7,210 bases of DNA from Flavobacteriales bacterium. Its GTDB lineage: Bacteria; Bacteroidota; Bacteroidia; UBA10329. A program made the position numbers and the translations under genes. Shown piece after piece: positions 1-6,678 of this stretch. The stretch covers positions 1 to 7,210 of the forward strand of contig DMRV01000290.1 of NCBI GenBank assembly GCA_003456455.1, in the 5' to 3' direction. Each line of letters starts with the position of its first letter. The stretch's first letter is position 1. Under the pieces are notes generated by a model. The model had not been told where the DNA came from. It saw nothing but the letters and a program-made list of their open reading frames with translations, and made no database searches.

Positions 1-1737
1 CAAGAGGAAATGCAGGAGTTTATGGACCGTGTTCATAAGGACTTGGAACGGAACGTAGAATACGTTTGCGAACTCAAATTTGATGGAGTAGCCATTGGAA
101 TCCGATACGCGAATGGGAAAATGACTCAAGCCGTTACGCGTGGTGATGGCGCGCAGGGAGATGAGATTACAGCTAATATAAAAACGATTAGAAGTATGCC
201 TTTAGATTTGAACGCTGGAGATTATCCAGAAGCGTTTGAGGTTAGGGGCGAGGTTTACTTCCCGCACAGCAATTTTGAGCGACTGAACAGAGAGCGTGAG
301 GAGATTGGAGAGCCATTGTATGCCAATCCACGAAACACGGCCTCAGGCACGCTTAAATCGCAGGATAGCGCGGTTGTCGCGAGCCGTGGACTGGACTGTT
401 TCCTCTATGCCGCCATGTCGGATGGTAGAATTACCAGTTCGCATTATGGCGATTTGATGAAACTGAAGGAGTGGGGTTTCAAGGTTTCTGAGTACACTAA
501 GGTTTGTAAAACGGCCGATGAAGTTTTCGCGTATCTCCATCATTGGGATATAGCTAGGCACGAATTGGGTTTTGATATTGATGGTGTGGTTATCAAGGTA
601 AATAACCTAGACGACCAAGAGATTTTGGGCTTTACGGCCAAATCGCCACGCTGGGCTGTTGCGTACAAGTTTGCTTCAGAACAAGTGGTTACACGCCTAA
701 ACGAAGTCACGTATCAAGTGGGAAGAACGGGTGCCATTACGCCTGTTGCCAACTTAGAACCTGTGCTTTTAGCAGGAACAATTGTTAAACGCGCATCGCT
801 GCATAACGCAGACCAAATTGCCAAGCTAGACTTGCATTTGGGCGATATGGTGCAAGTGGAGAAAGGAGGGGAGATTATCCCCAAAATTGTAGGGGTTGAT
901 TTAGCACAACGAGATGCAACTGCTGCTCTTGTGGAGTACATTGATGTCTGTCCTGAATGCGAAACCGATTTGGTGCGTAATGAAGACGAAGCCAAACATT
1001 TCTGTCCGAATGAGTTGGGTTGCCCGCCTCAGATTAAAGGGCGAATGGAACATTTCATTTCTCGTAAAGCCTTGAATATTGATGGGCTTGGGGCGGAAAC
1101 CATTGAGCAACTGTACGAAGCAGGCTTGATTGAGAATGTAGCTGATTTGTATGAATTGACTTATGAGCAAGTTATTGCCTTGGATCGTATGGCTGATGTA
1201 AGTACTCAGAAACTCATTAACGGTATTGAAGCCTCAAAGCAAATTGCCTTTCCAAGAGTTCTGTTTGGAATTGGAATCCGATTTGTAGGTGAAACGGTGG
1301 CTAAGAAACTCGCAAAGCATTTTAAGAATATGGATGCGCTAATGGCTGCCTCGCAAGAGGAGCTAATTGCTGTAGATGAGATAGGCGACCGCATAGCAGA
1401 AAGCTTGCTTAAGTTCTTTGCTGACGAACGTAATCGTGCTATCGTAGAACGCTTACGTAGATATGGACTTAAACTTGAGGTGGAAGAAGGTAATGAGTTG
1501 AATTCAAATATATTAGAAGGTAAGCTATTTGTTGTTTCTGGCGTCTTTTCTCAGTTTAGTAGAGACGAGATTAAAGCAGCGGTAGAACAACATGGCGGCA
1601 AGAACGTTGGTTCCATTTCCAAGAAAACAGACTACGTTTTAGCGGGCGATAAAATGGGCCCTTCCAAACTCAAAAAGGCCGAAGACCTTGGTGTTCTAAT
1701 TATCTCGGAAGAGGATTTTATTGGAATGATTGGTTGA
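1..1737 (+). CDS. ligA: NAD+-dependent DNA ligase LigA (5' end outside window)
   Basis: LigA seals nicks in double-stranded DNA during replication and repair, using NAD+ to form an enzyme-AMP intermediate. The frame is open from base 1, so the true start lies upstream. Numbering from the ATG at base 10, the adenylation lysine is K23 in the KFDG motif. Since this lysine is residue 115 in the E. coli enzyme, about 90 residues (domain Ia and part of the adenylation domain) are missing. Then come RGEVY (79-83), DGVVIKV (191-197) and SPRWAVAYKF (212-221) of the nucleotidyltransferase core. An OB fold follows, then a Cys4 zinc finger (C314, C317, C332, C338; spacing 2-14-5 as in E. coli), helix-hairpin-helix repeats around 345-480, and a C-terminal BRCT domain (about 497-575). 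All key residues are present and the expected full length is about 667 residues, so the gene looks intact. Its last codons end in DFIGMIG; a decayed second copy of this end lies about 1 kb downstream. Confidence 0.97.
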   Translation, partial: QEEMQEFMDRVHKDLERNVEYVCELKFDGVAIGIRYANGKMTQAVTRGDGAQGDEITANIKTIRSMPLDLNAGDYPEAFEVRGEVYFPHSNFERLNREREEIGEPLYANPRNTASGTLKSQDSAVVASRGLDCFLYAAMSDGRITSSHYGDLMKLKEWGFKVSEYTKVCKTADEVFAYLHHWDIARHELGFDIDGVVIKVNNLDDQEILGFTAKSPRWAVAYKFASEQVVTRLNEVTYQVGRTGAITPVANLEPVLLAGTIVKRASLHNADQIAKLDLHLGDMVQVEKGGEIIPKIVGVDLAQRDATAALVEYIDVCPECETDLVRNEDEAKHFCPNELGCPPQIKGRMEHFISRKALNIDGLGAETIEQLYEAGLIENVADLYELTYEQVIALDRMADVSTQKLINGIEASKQIAFPRVLFGIGIRFVGETVAKKLAKHFKNMDALMAASQEELIAVDEIGDRIAESLLKFFADERNRAIVERLRRYGLKLEVEEGNELNSNILEGKLFVVSGVFSQFSRDEIKAAVEQHGGKNVGSISKKTDYVLAGDKMGPSKLKKAEDLGVLIISEEDFIGMIG

Positions 1738-1949
1738 GGTAAAGCGGAAACTTGCTCCAGCTGAGAAAGAGGACGCCAGCCGTGTACTGTGTCGTATTGC
1801 TTTTGAAGGTTCTTAATTCTGCAACTTGGGAAGGTAGGTGTTAAACGTTTAGTGGAACCGAACCAGTGGAATGTAGATGCAAATCATAACAAGGCTTGAC
1901 CATCGTCAGTTTCAAGGTGCGCTATCAGATTAATCTTTGACAATAGTTT
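1627..1949. repeat. Left copy of a diverged direct repeat (ligA-reductase junction)
   Basis: This copy pairs with 2642-2970 in the same orientation. It holds the functional end of ligA up to 1737 and then the decayed reductase end. The corresponding stop codons of the two copies are 1012 bases apart. Similarity is about three quarters over the ligA end and lower, with indels, beyond the stop, so this is an old or divergent duplication and not a recent one. Confidence 0.62.
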
Positions 1950-1950
1950 G
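1738..1950 (-). pseudogene. Decayed 3' remnant of an FMN reductase gene, next to the ligA stop
   Basis: This non-coding stretch after ligA resembles, in order and spacing, the 3' half of the intact reductase gene at 2752-3264. Short matches lie at nearly equal distances from the adjacent ligA-type stop codons: TAAAGC right after the stop, TGTACTGTGTCGT against TGTGCTGTTCGT (offsets 46 and 38), TTTAG (111 and 114), TCATAAC against TCATGGC (147 and 152), AAGGTG (177 and 187) and TAGTT (207 and 216). On the minus strand, broken frames still give VMI where the reductase has AMI, and LP followed by ELR where it has LPLYQSELR. Stops and several indels preclude a product. I infer that it lost function after duplication of the ligA-reductase junction. 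Identity is low and was aligned by eye, so the left limit of the homology (perhaps up to about 1990) is uncertain. Confidence 0.6.
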
Positions 1951-1992
1951 ACACATGTTGATGTTACCTTATCACTTACAAGATTTTGAATC

Positions 1993-2631
1993 ATGAGAAT
2001 AAGATCTGCGCAATTATCTATCCTAATCAGCTCGATTTTTTTCATCCTTCCAGGATGTTCTGAAAAAGAAGATGATCTGACACCTGAGAACGAAACAGGA
2101 ACTTTTGTTGATTCAAGAGACCAGAAGACTTATCAATGGGTGAAAATTGGAAGTCAGACATGGATGGCTGAAAACTTGGCTTATCAAACAAGTTCAGGAA
2201 GTTGGGCATACGACAATATTGAATCCAATGTTGCAATTTACGGTTATCTGTACGATTGGGATACGGCTCAAACCGTAGCTCCTGTCGGATGGCATTTGCC
2301 TTCTCAGGCTGAATGGCAAACGTTGGTCAATTCTTTGGGTGGAGATGGTTCGGCCTTTGATAAATTGTGTGAATCAGGAACTTCGCATTGGGAAAGCCCG
2401 AATTCAGGAACAAATACCAGCAAATTCACGGCTTTGTCATCAGGTTATTTCGACCAGCGCGACAACTCATTCAACTCACTTGGTAATTTAACCATGTTTC
2501 ATTCAACTACTGAAAGCACAAACAACAATACATTTGCAGTGGGATTGATTCTAAACCCAAATTATCCATCGGACGTTATAGAAGGAAGACCGAAAGCCTT
2601 GGCTTTGCCTATACGTTGTGTAAAAGATTAA
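1993..2631 (+). CDS. FISUMP-domain lipoprotein, probably surface-exposed
   Basis: The 212-residue product begins with a lipoprotein signal peptide: R2 and R4, a hydrophobic run (8-19) and the lipobox LPGC with the lipidated cysteine at C22. The next residues, SEKEDD, resemble the acidic lipoprotein export signal that sends Bacteroidota lipoproteins to the cell surface; surface location is inferred. The rest is one FISUMP domain (Fibrobacter succinogenes major paralogous domain, TIGR02145). It shows the entry motif FVDSRDQKTY (38-47), QTWMAENLAY (55-64), YGYLYDW (83-89), VGWHLPSQAEW (98-108) and the typical C-terminal end LPIRCVKD (205-212). The family is common in Fibrobacteres and Bacteroidota, often in several paralogues, and its function is unknown. 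The ATG at 1993 is chosen because it places the signal peptide exactly at the N-terminus. The gene has no partner in the same direction and is bracketed by two decayed copies of the ligA-reductase junction, which suggests it was inserted here as a single-gene cassette. Confidence 0.88.
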   Translation: MRIRSAQLSILISSIFFILPGCSEKEDDLTPENETGTFVDSRDQKTYQWVKIGSQTWMAENLAYQTSSGSWAYDNIESNVAIYGYLYDWDTAQTVAPVGWHLPSQAEWQTLVNSLGGDGSAFDKLCESGTSHWESPNSGTNTSKFTALSSGYFDQRDNSFNSLGNLTMFHSTTESTNNNTFAVGLILNPNYPSDVIEGRPKALALPIRCVKD

Positions 2632-2640
2632 ATTGGGATG

Positions 2641-2749
2641 TACTGACTTGATGATGTGCGCTAGGTGGGCTTTATCAAAAACTTCACAATGCGGAAAGCT
2701 CGGTATTCCGATTATCCCTGAACAGGATTTTATTGGGATGATAAACTGA
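2641..2749 (+). pseudogene. Frameshifted remnant of a second ligA 3' end (BRCT tail)
   Basis: The last 51 bases (2699-2749) match the last 51 bases of the intact ligA (1687-1737) at 39 positions without gaps. They read LGIPIIPEQDFIGMIN-stop, against LGVLIISEEDFIGMIG-stop in LigA. Upstream, KLHNAE (against KLKKAE) continues the match in a different frame after a one-base deletion near 2696. The match goes on through TGGGC (2666-2670, against 1655-1659) to ACTGAC (2642-2647, against ACAGAC at 1627-1632), with small indels. No start or full domain remains, so it cannot encode a ligase. The stop lies 2 bases from the reductase stop on the other strand, which suggests this is the original ligA-reductase junction. 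The remnant has LGIP, common in LigA tails, where the working gene has LGVL; it may therefore be the older end rather than a copy of the current one. Confidence 0.85.
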
Positions 2750-2970
2750 GCTTAAAGCAAAGCCAAAGCTTCACGAAACAAAAAAATGTGCTGTTCGTCT
2801 AGAACGATTTCGCCTTCCTCATTTCTAAGTTCACTTTGGTAAAGTGGCAATTCGGCTATCACTTTAGCCTTACTGGCTATCAAGGATTGAAGCAAAGAAA
2901 TCATGGCAAATTCTCCGCGCGGTGGAGCAGGAGCGAAGGTGATGGGGAGCACCGGCTTTTCGTGTAGTTC
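2642..2970. repeat. Right copy of a diverged direct repeat (ligA-reductase junction)
   Basis: This copy pairs with 1627-1949. It holds the decayed ligA end up to 2749 and then, 2 bases on, the functional 3' part of the reductase gene on the minus strand (residues about 98-170). Each copy thus keeps one working half, as expected if the junction was duplicated around an inserted gene and the redundant halves drifted. Confidence 0.62.
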
Positions 2971-3264
2971 TCCAGATTCAGTCATCCATTCCAGAGCATT
3001 TTTTAGAACTGCTGGAATGTTGTGGAGATACTCAGGAGTTGAAATGATAACAGCATCAGCAGCATCCACTTTTTCGCGTAAACTCTTTATGGTTTCGGGT
3101 ATTCCTGTTTTTTGTAATTGAGGTGAAAACAGCGGAAGATGCTGTAATCCTTGGTGCATCTCAAATTCATATTTTTCGCTAAATGCATCGGCTATAGCAC
3201 GCAGCAATTGTTTGTTAGCGCTATTGGAACTTGCCGAGCCGCTTATGCAGAGAATTGTTTTCAT
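2752..3264 (-). CDS. NADPH-dependent FMN reductase family protein
   Basis: The 170-residue product is a small flavodoxin-fold reductase (PF03358 family), cytosolic, transferring electrons from NAD(P)H via bound FMN to quinones, chromate or azo-type acceptors; the natural substrate cannot be told. Visible features are the first beta strand TILCISGS (3-10), the phosphate-binding loop GSASSNSAN (9-17), and the family signature STPEY (75-79) followed by IPAVLKNALEW (83-93), which contacts the flavin ring. PAPPRGEFA (112-120) corresponds to the glycine-containing loop usually found at this place. Length and the MKTILCISGS start are normal for the family, and the gene looks intact. It converges on ligA-derived sequence with 2 bases between stops and diverges from queA across 132 bases. 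A degraded copy of its 3' half lies at 1738-1950. Confidence 0.9.
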   Translation of the reverse strand: MKTILCISGSASSNSANKQLLRAIADAFSEKYEFEMHQGLQHLPLFSPQLQKTGIPETIKSLREKVDAADAVIISTPEYLHNIPAVLKNALEWMTESGELHEKPVLPITFAPAPPRGEFAMISLLQSLIASKAKVIAELPLYQSELRNEEGEIVLDEQHIFLFREALALL

Positions 3265-3396
3265 TTTACCTGCGAAAGTTAAGTGCTAGGCAGCAATCTC
3301 TTTGCCTCTATGCCCGCAATAGCTCAAAGCTCATGTTGTTCGTATAGAAACGTTCTTTTCTTTTGTGCGCTGAAATAAGCGTATAACACCAGTTGA

Positions 3397-4641
3397 ATGA
3401 ACAATAAGCCATCACATGCACATCCGTCAGCGCTCGCAATTACTGATTATACGTACCAGTTGCCTGATGCACGCATAGCGAAGTATCCATTAACCGAGCG
3501 AGACACAAGCAAGCTGCTAGTGTACAAGGATGGCGATATCAGTCAGAAAGTATTCAAGGATTTGTCCGCATTGCTTCACCCAAACGATTGTTTGGTGTTT
3601 AACGATACACGCGTTATCCATGCTCGTATTCATTTTCAGCGGCAAACGGGCGCACTCATAGAAGTTATGTGCTTAGAACCAGTTGAGCCTGCGGAAGTTT
3701 CAGAAGCATTTATCCGAAAAAAAAGCACCGTTTGGAGGGCGATGGTAGGCAATGGCAAGCGCTGGAAAATGGGAGAGTTGCTTACCCGCAACATTACTAC
3801 TGAAACAGCGACATACCAGCTGCACGTTGAACTTCAAGAAAGAGAGCCAGACGCATATATTGTTCGATTTTCTTGGGATGCGGACTTCACGTTTGCGGAA
3901 GTGTTGGATGATGCAGGTATTCTGCCATTACCGCCATATCTAAACCGCGATACAGAGCAGGAAGACGAAGAACGCTACCAAACGGTGTATGCGCAGGCAG
4001 ATGGCTCTGTGGCGGCACCAACCGCTGGACTGCATTTTACCAAACGCGTGTTTGATGATTTGAAAGAGCGACAAGTGCAGTCGGTATTTGTAACACTGCA
4101 CGTTGGTGCAGGTACGTTCAAACCAGTAAAATCGGACACCATGCAAGACCACGAAATGCACAAAGAGCGCATTCTGGTCTCAGTAAACGCCATAGAGAAG
4201 ATGTGTGCTGCGGCAGACAATAACCGCATTATTGCCGTTGGAACCACCTCATTGCGCACCATCGAAAGCATTTATTGGTTTGGAGTAAAGCTGCTGGCAC
4301 AATATGAAATGAAGGAGTTTTTTGTCGGACAATGGGAGCCGTACGAGTTGGCCGATAAAACGGTGGAGGTGTCTGCAGCTTTAGATGCTGTGCTAGAGTG
4401 GATGCTCAAAAACGGGAAGAGCTACCTTAATGGTTACACGCAAGTACTTATTGCGCCTGGCTACCAAATACGGATGGCAAATGCGCTGATTACCAATTTC
4501 CACCAGCCGCAAAGCACACTACTGCTATTGGTTGCGGCACTTATTGGTCCAGATTGGAAGCGAGTTTACAATTACGCCCTAGAAAATAATTTTCGCTTTT
4601 TAAGCTTTGGCGATAGTTCTATTCTTTTCAAGAATTCATGA
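3397..4641 (+). CDS. queA: S-adenosylmethionine:tRNA ribosyltransferase-isomerase (QueA family, long form)
   Basis: QueA-family enzymes transfer and isomerise the ribosyl part of SAM onto 7-aminomethyl-7-deazaguanine in tRNA to make epoxyqueuosine, the penultimate step of queuosine synthesis. Recognised segments are DYTYQLPDARIAKYPL (17-32), LVFNDTRVIHAR (66-77), PLPPYLNR (177-184), the hallmark GSVAAPTAGLHFT (203-215), HVGAGTFKPV (235-244), DHEMHKER (251-258), GTTSLRTIES (282-291), ITNFHQPQSTLL (365-376) and the C-terminal FRFLSFGDSSIL (399-410). At 414 residues it is longer than usual QueA (about 340-360). It has about 16 extra N-terminal residues and roughly 40 extra between GTTSLRTIES and the LIAPGY strand (about 292-345), where E. 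coli has only about 22 residues. It may therefore be the long paralogue seen in Bacteroidota rather than the sole canonical QueA. No other queuosine gene is nearby. It ends 4 bases from the convergent membrane-protein gene. Confidence 0.9.
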   Translation: MNNKPSHAHPSALAITDYTYQLPDARIAKYPLTERDTSKLLVYKDGDISQKVFKDLSALLHPNDCLVFNDTRVIHARIHFQRQTGALIEVMCLEPVEPAEVSEAFIRKKSTVWRAMVGNGKRWKMGELLTRNITTETATYQLHVELQEREPDAYIVRFSWDADFTFAEVLDDAGILPLPPYLNRDTEQEDEERYQTVYAQADGSVAAPTAGLHFTKRVFDDLKERQVQSVFVTLHVGAGTFKPVKSDTMQDHEMHKERILVSVNAIEKMCAAADNNRIIAVGTTSLRTIESIYWFGVKLLAQYEMKEFFVGQWEPYELADKTVEVSAALDAVLEWMLKNGKSYLNGYTQVLIAPGYQIRMANALITNFHQPQSTLLLLVAALIGPDWKRVYNYALENNFRFLSFGDSSILFKNS

Positions 4642-4645
4642 AACG

Positions 4646-4909
4646 CTACTGCATTCTGTACACCACAAAAAGTGCAATATAGATTACCAAGTAAATACCG
4701 TAACGCAACCTCACTGCTGAGAATTCAGGGTCATTTACTTCAACCACTCCAAAAAGAGCCTTTGTTTCTTTTACGAAATAAGGTTTGATGTTGATCGTCC
4801 AATCATCGGTTTCGTACACCATTTTTCTGAACCTGCTTCTAAAAACACCCAATGGCATTCCCCAAGCGAAGAACAGAATGAGCCAAATATTATCCGTTAT
4901 CCATTGCAT
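4646..4909 (-). CDS. Small two-helix membrane protein of unknown function
   Basis: The 87-residue product has a hydrophobic segment near the N-terminus (about 8-23), a charged central part and a second hydrophobic segment at the C-terminus (about 69-84). The basic stretch RSRFRK (24-29) directly after the first helix favours a cytoplasmic location for the middle loop under the positive-inside rule, hence a hairpin topology (inference). I do not recognise the family. The gene is last in a minus-strand series, 39 bases after the GNAT acetyltransferase stop, so they may share a transcript. It converges with queA with 4 bases between the stops. Tight packing at both ends and protein-like composition with two plausible helices support a real gene. 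Confidence 0.65.
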   Translation of the reverse strand: MQWITDNIWLILFFAWGMPLGVFRSRFRKMVYETDDWTINIKPYFVKETKALFGVVEVNDPEFSAVRLRYGIYLVIYIALFVVYRMQ

Positions 4910-4948
4910 ACGATAGCGAACATAAAAGGGGAATAAAAGTTCCGAGAG

Positions 4949-5491
4949 CTATTTGAGAAGTAGTTGCATGAACACCACGTTCAGCCACTTATCAAACTTA
5001 AACCCGACTTCCTTGAAAGTGCCTACAACTTCAAACCCGAATTTCCTATGAAACTCCACGCTATTCATGTTCGAAGAATCGATGCCGGCAATCATAGTGT
5101 GAAATTCGCCCACTTTCGCCAGTTTAATAAGTTCTACCATTAGCGAATTACCAACAGCTTTGCCGCGGTGGTCTTTATGCACATAAACCGAATGCTCAAT
5201 GCTCTTGCTGTAAGCAGGTCGTGCACGGAATGGACCATATGTTCCAAATCCTATGGCCTTTCCATTTAAATCGGCCACAATAATAGGGCAGTTGCTTTCG
5301 GTTTTTTGCCGAAACCAAACAAGCTGAGTTTCGAGACTTCTTGGCTCGTACTCGTAAAGCACGGTTGAGTTCAGTATCTCGTAATTGGTTATTTCCAGAA
5401 TGGCCGGAATATCACTTTCCGCAGCTATCCGAATCTGAACCAAATCAGTTTTTAATAAAGGAATTGGAATACAGCCCTTTTTCAGTAGCAA
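4949..5491 (-). CDS. GNAT family N-acetyltransferase (phosphinothricin/methionine-sulfone type)
   Basis: This is an acetyl-CoA-dependent N-acetyltransferase, cytosolic. The pattern follows the Pat/MddA-like branch that acetylates amino acids such as phosphinothricin or methionine sulfoximine: IRIAAESDIPAILEITN (20-36), Y46 and YEP (48-50), GFGTYGPFRARPAY (81-94), EHSVYV (99-104), the acetyl-CoA loop (109-114), NSVEFHRKFGFE (143-154) and a tail VGFKFDKWLNVVFMQ (162-176). The loop reads RGKAVG instead of the usual RGKGxG; the first loop glycine is alanine, tolerated in some GNATs. The real substrate is unknown. The ATG start at 5491 gives a 47-base overlap with the esterase and a 16-residue head with no counterpart in the family. 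A TTG at 5443 (on the minus strand), just after the esterase stop, would give a normal 164-residue protein and is an equally good start. Overlap or abutment implies co-transcription with the esterase. Confidence 0.88.
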   Translation of the reverse strand: MLLKKGCIPIPLLKTDLVQIRIAAESDIPAILEITNYEILNSTVLYEYEPRSLETQLVWFRQKTESNCPIIVADLNGKAIGFGTYGPFRARPAYSKSIEHSVYVHKDHRGKAVGNSLMVELIKLAKVGEFHTMIAGIDSSNMNSVEFHRKFGFEVVGTFKEVGFKFDKWLNVVFMQLLLK

Positions 5492-6602
5492 CCATAATCT
5501 GATAAACGCCTGTTTGCAATGCGCTTACATCAATCGTATTACTATTTCCAGAAAATTCGTTTACCAATTGTCCGGCTGTGTTAAAGACGGATACGTTTAG
5601 AATTTTGGCTTCTGTGTTTTCAATTCTTAAAACATCAGAAGTAGGATTTGGGTAAACTCCGATAGAGGCAATTTCATTCTCGCCAATTCCTAATTCGCTA
5701 GCAACTAAGTTGGTAGGCGAAAGACCGAGGAAGAATTTCCAAATCTCTAGTGTGTAAAAAACATCACTACCCGCTTGGCTGTTAGGCAACCAAACATGTT
5801 CAGCACCATGAACCTTGTAATGCACTACTCGTGAGCTGTTAGTACAACCACCATACTCTAAATAGTCAACCAAGAAACCATCATTGGCAGTGTTCGGAAA
5901 TTGACCTTCCAATACAGCCGCTCCACAACTATTATTTGAGTTCCAAAAAGAAATCCAATCTGATACGTTACTGCCAAATGTATTATCTGCTACACCACCA
6001 CCAGCTATGCCATAGCCAACTGTTCCATCTGATGTACCATGAAAATGACAAACAGGAATGTCTTCGCCAGGGGTACAGGTAAGTGCTCCTCCAACTGTTC
6101 CGCCAACTGATGCGATAGAGGCAACTCGATCATTAAGCTCACATGCTAGTCTATTGCTCATAAAACCACCCATACTGAATCCGGTTGTAAAAATGCGGCT
6201 TTGGTCTATATTGTACCGGTCGCTTACCGTATCAATCAATGCATTGATAAACCCAACGTCATCAATGTCAGGATTTAGACTAAACGGACCAACTCCAGCA
6301 CCTGAGTTCCAAGCAGTTGACCCACTCAGCATTTGGTCTACAATGGCCTGTGGCGTTACTACAATAAAATTGGCAGTGTCAGAAACCTGATGAAAGCCAA
6401 CCTGAGCCATGTTTGACATGACATCGCCAAGTCCGTGCAATACAATAACCAATGGAACAGCTTCGCTGCCATCATAAACAGAAGGCACATACTGAATGTA
6501 CTCACGGTTTAGACCGTCAAATTCCCAGTTGTTTGTGGTTTGCTGACCGAAAGACGTTGCACAAATAGCAACAGAGACAAGAGAGAGTAGAAGTTTTTTC
6601 AT
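5445..6602 (-). CDS. Secreted alpha/beta-hydrolase esterase (PHB depolymerase/feruloyl esterase-like) with T9SS sorting domain
   Basis: The 385-residue product starts with a Sec signal peptide (K2, K3, hydrophobic 4-18, probable cleavage near SFG-QQ at 19-20). The catalytic domain (about 25-295) belongs to the LpqC/poly(3-hydroxybutyrate) depolymerase branch of alpha/beta hydrolases. It has the oxyanion-region LHGLGD (55-60), the nucleophile S143 in GFSMGG, the probable acid D192 in HGTSDG, and H269 in HGAEHVW. Such enzymes cleave esters of polymers or plant-wall phenolic acids; the substrate is not determinable here. A short linker leads to a type A T9SS C-terminal sorting domain (about 313-385): GVYPNPTSD (315-323), LRIEN, VFNTAGQLV (339-347), IDVSALQTGVYQIMV (357-371) and the end SFIKN. 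This directs export across the outer membrane and usually cleavage and surface anchoring or release. It follows the RluF gene by 76 bases and overlaps the acetyltransferase gene. Confidence 0.92.
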   Translation of the reverse strand: MKKLLLSLVSVAICATSFGQQTTNNWEFDGLNREYIQYVPSVYDGSEAVPLVIVLHGLGDVMSNMAQVGFHQVSDTANFIVVTPQAIVDQMLSGSTAWNSGAGVGPFSLNPDIDDVGFINALIDTVSDRYNIDQSRIFTTGFSMGGFMSNRLACELNDRVASIASVGGTVGGALTCTPGEDIPVCHFHGTSDGTVGYGIAGGGVADNTFGSNVSDWISFWNSNNSCGAAVLEGQFPNTANDGFLVDYLEYGGCTNSSRVVHYKVHGAEHVWLPNSQAGSDVFYTLEIWKFFLGLSPTNLVASELGIGENEIASIGVYPNPTSDVLRIENTEAKILNVSVFNTAGQLVNEFSGNSNTIDVSALQTGVYQIMVATEKGLYSNSFIKN

Positions 6603-6678
6603 ATTGTGTTTTTGACCGAAAGTGAAGGTAAAAAATGATTTTGGCTTAGAATAAGCGGTTTAATTAATAATGGCTCTG

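Noticed and set aside
714..1394. Several minus-strand open frames inside ligA
   Set aside because: They lie opposite strongly conserved ligase motifs, have no recognisable domains, and are shadows of the real gene.
1738..1818. Short open frame beginning VKRKLAPAEKED just after ligA
   Set aside because: It is about 25 codons long with no start, and the region is better explained as the decayed antisense reductase end.
1837..1850. GTTAAAC motif resembling half of an integron attC site
   Set aside because: No matching partner core at the proper distance and no integrase; a 7-base degenerate match is expected by chance.
1936..1977. Possible promoter for the lipoprotein gene: two TTTGACA copies (1936-1942 and 1947-1953), 11 bases apart
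   Set aside because: The Bacteroidota -7 box TAnnTTTG is not found at the right spacing; the best match near 1970 (TATCACTT) is poor, and the region overlaps the reductase remnant.
3265..3396. Search for a queuosine (preQ1) riboswitch or promoter before queA
   Set aside because: No preQ1 aptamer-like hairpin with an A-rich tail or clear promoter box could be recognised by eye in the 132 bases.
6058..6390. Plus-strand 110-codon open frame inside the esterase gene
   Set aside because: It is antisense to the catalytic core of the esterase (S143 and D192 region) and shows no domain or signal of its own.
6630..6656. Small inverted repeat GCTTA-gaa-TAAGC (6644-6656) after the RluF gene, followed on the minus strand by a T run
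   Set aside because: The stem is only 5 pairs and the T run starts about 9 bases later, too weak to call a terminator.
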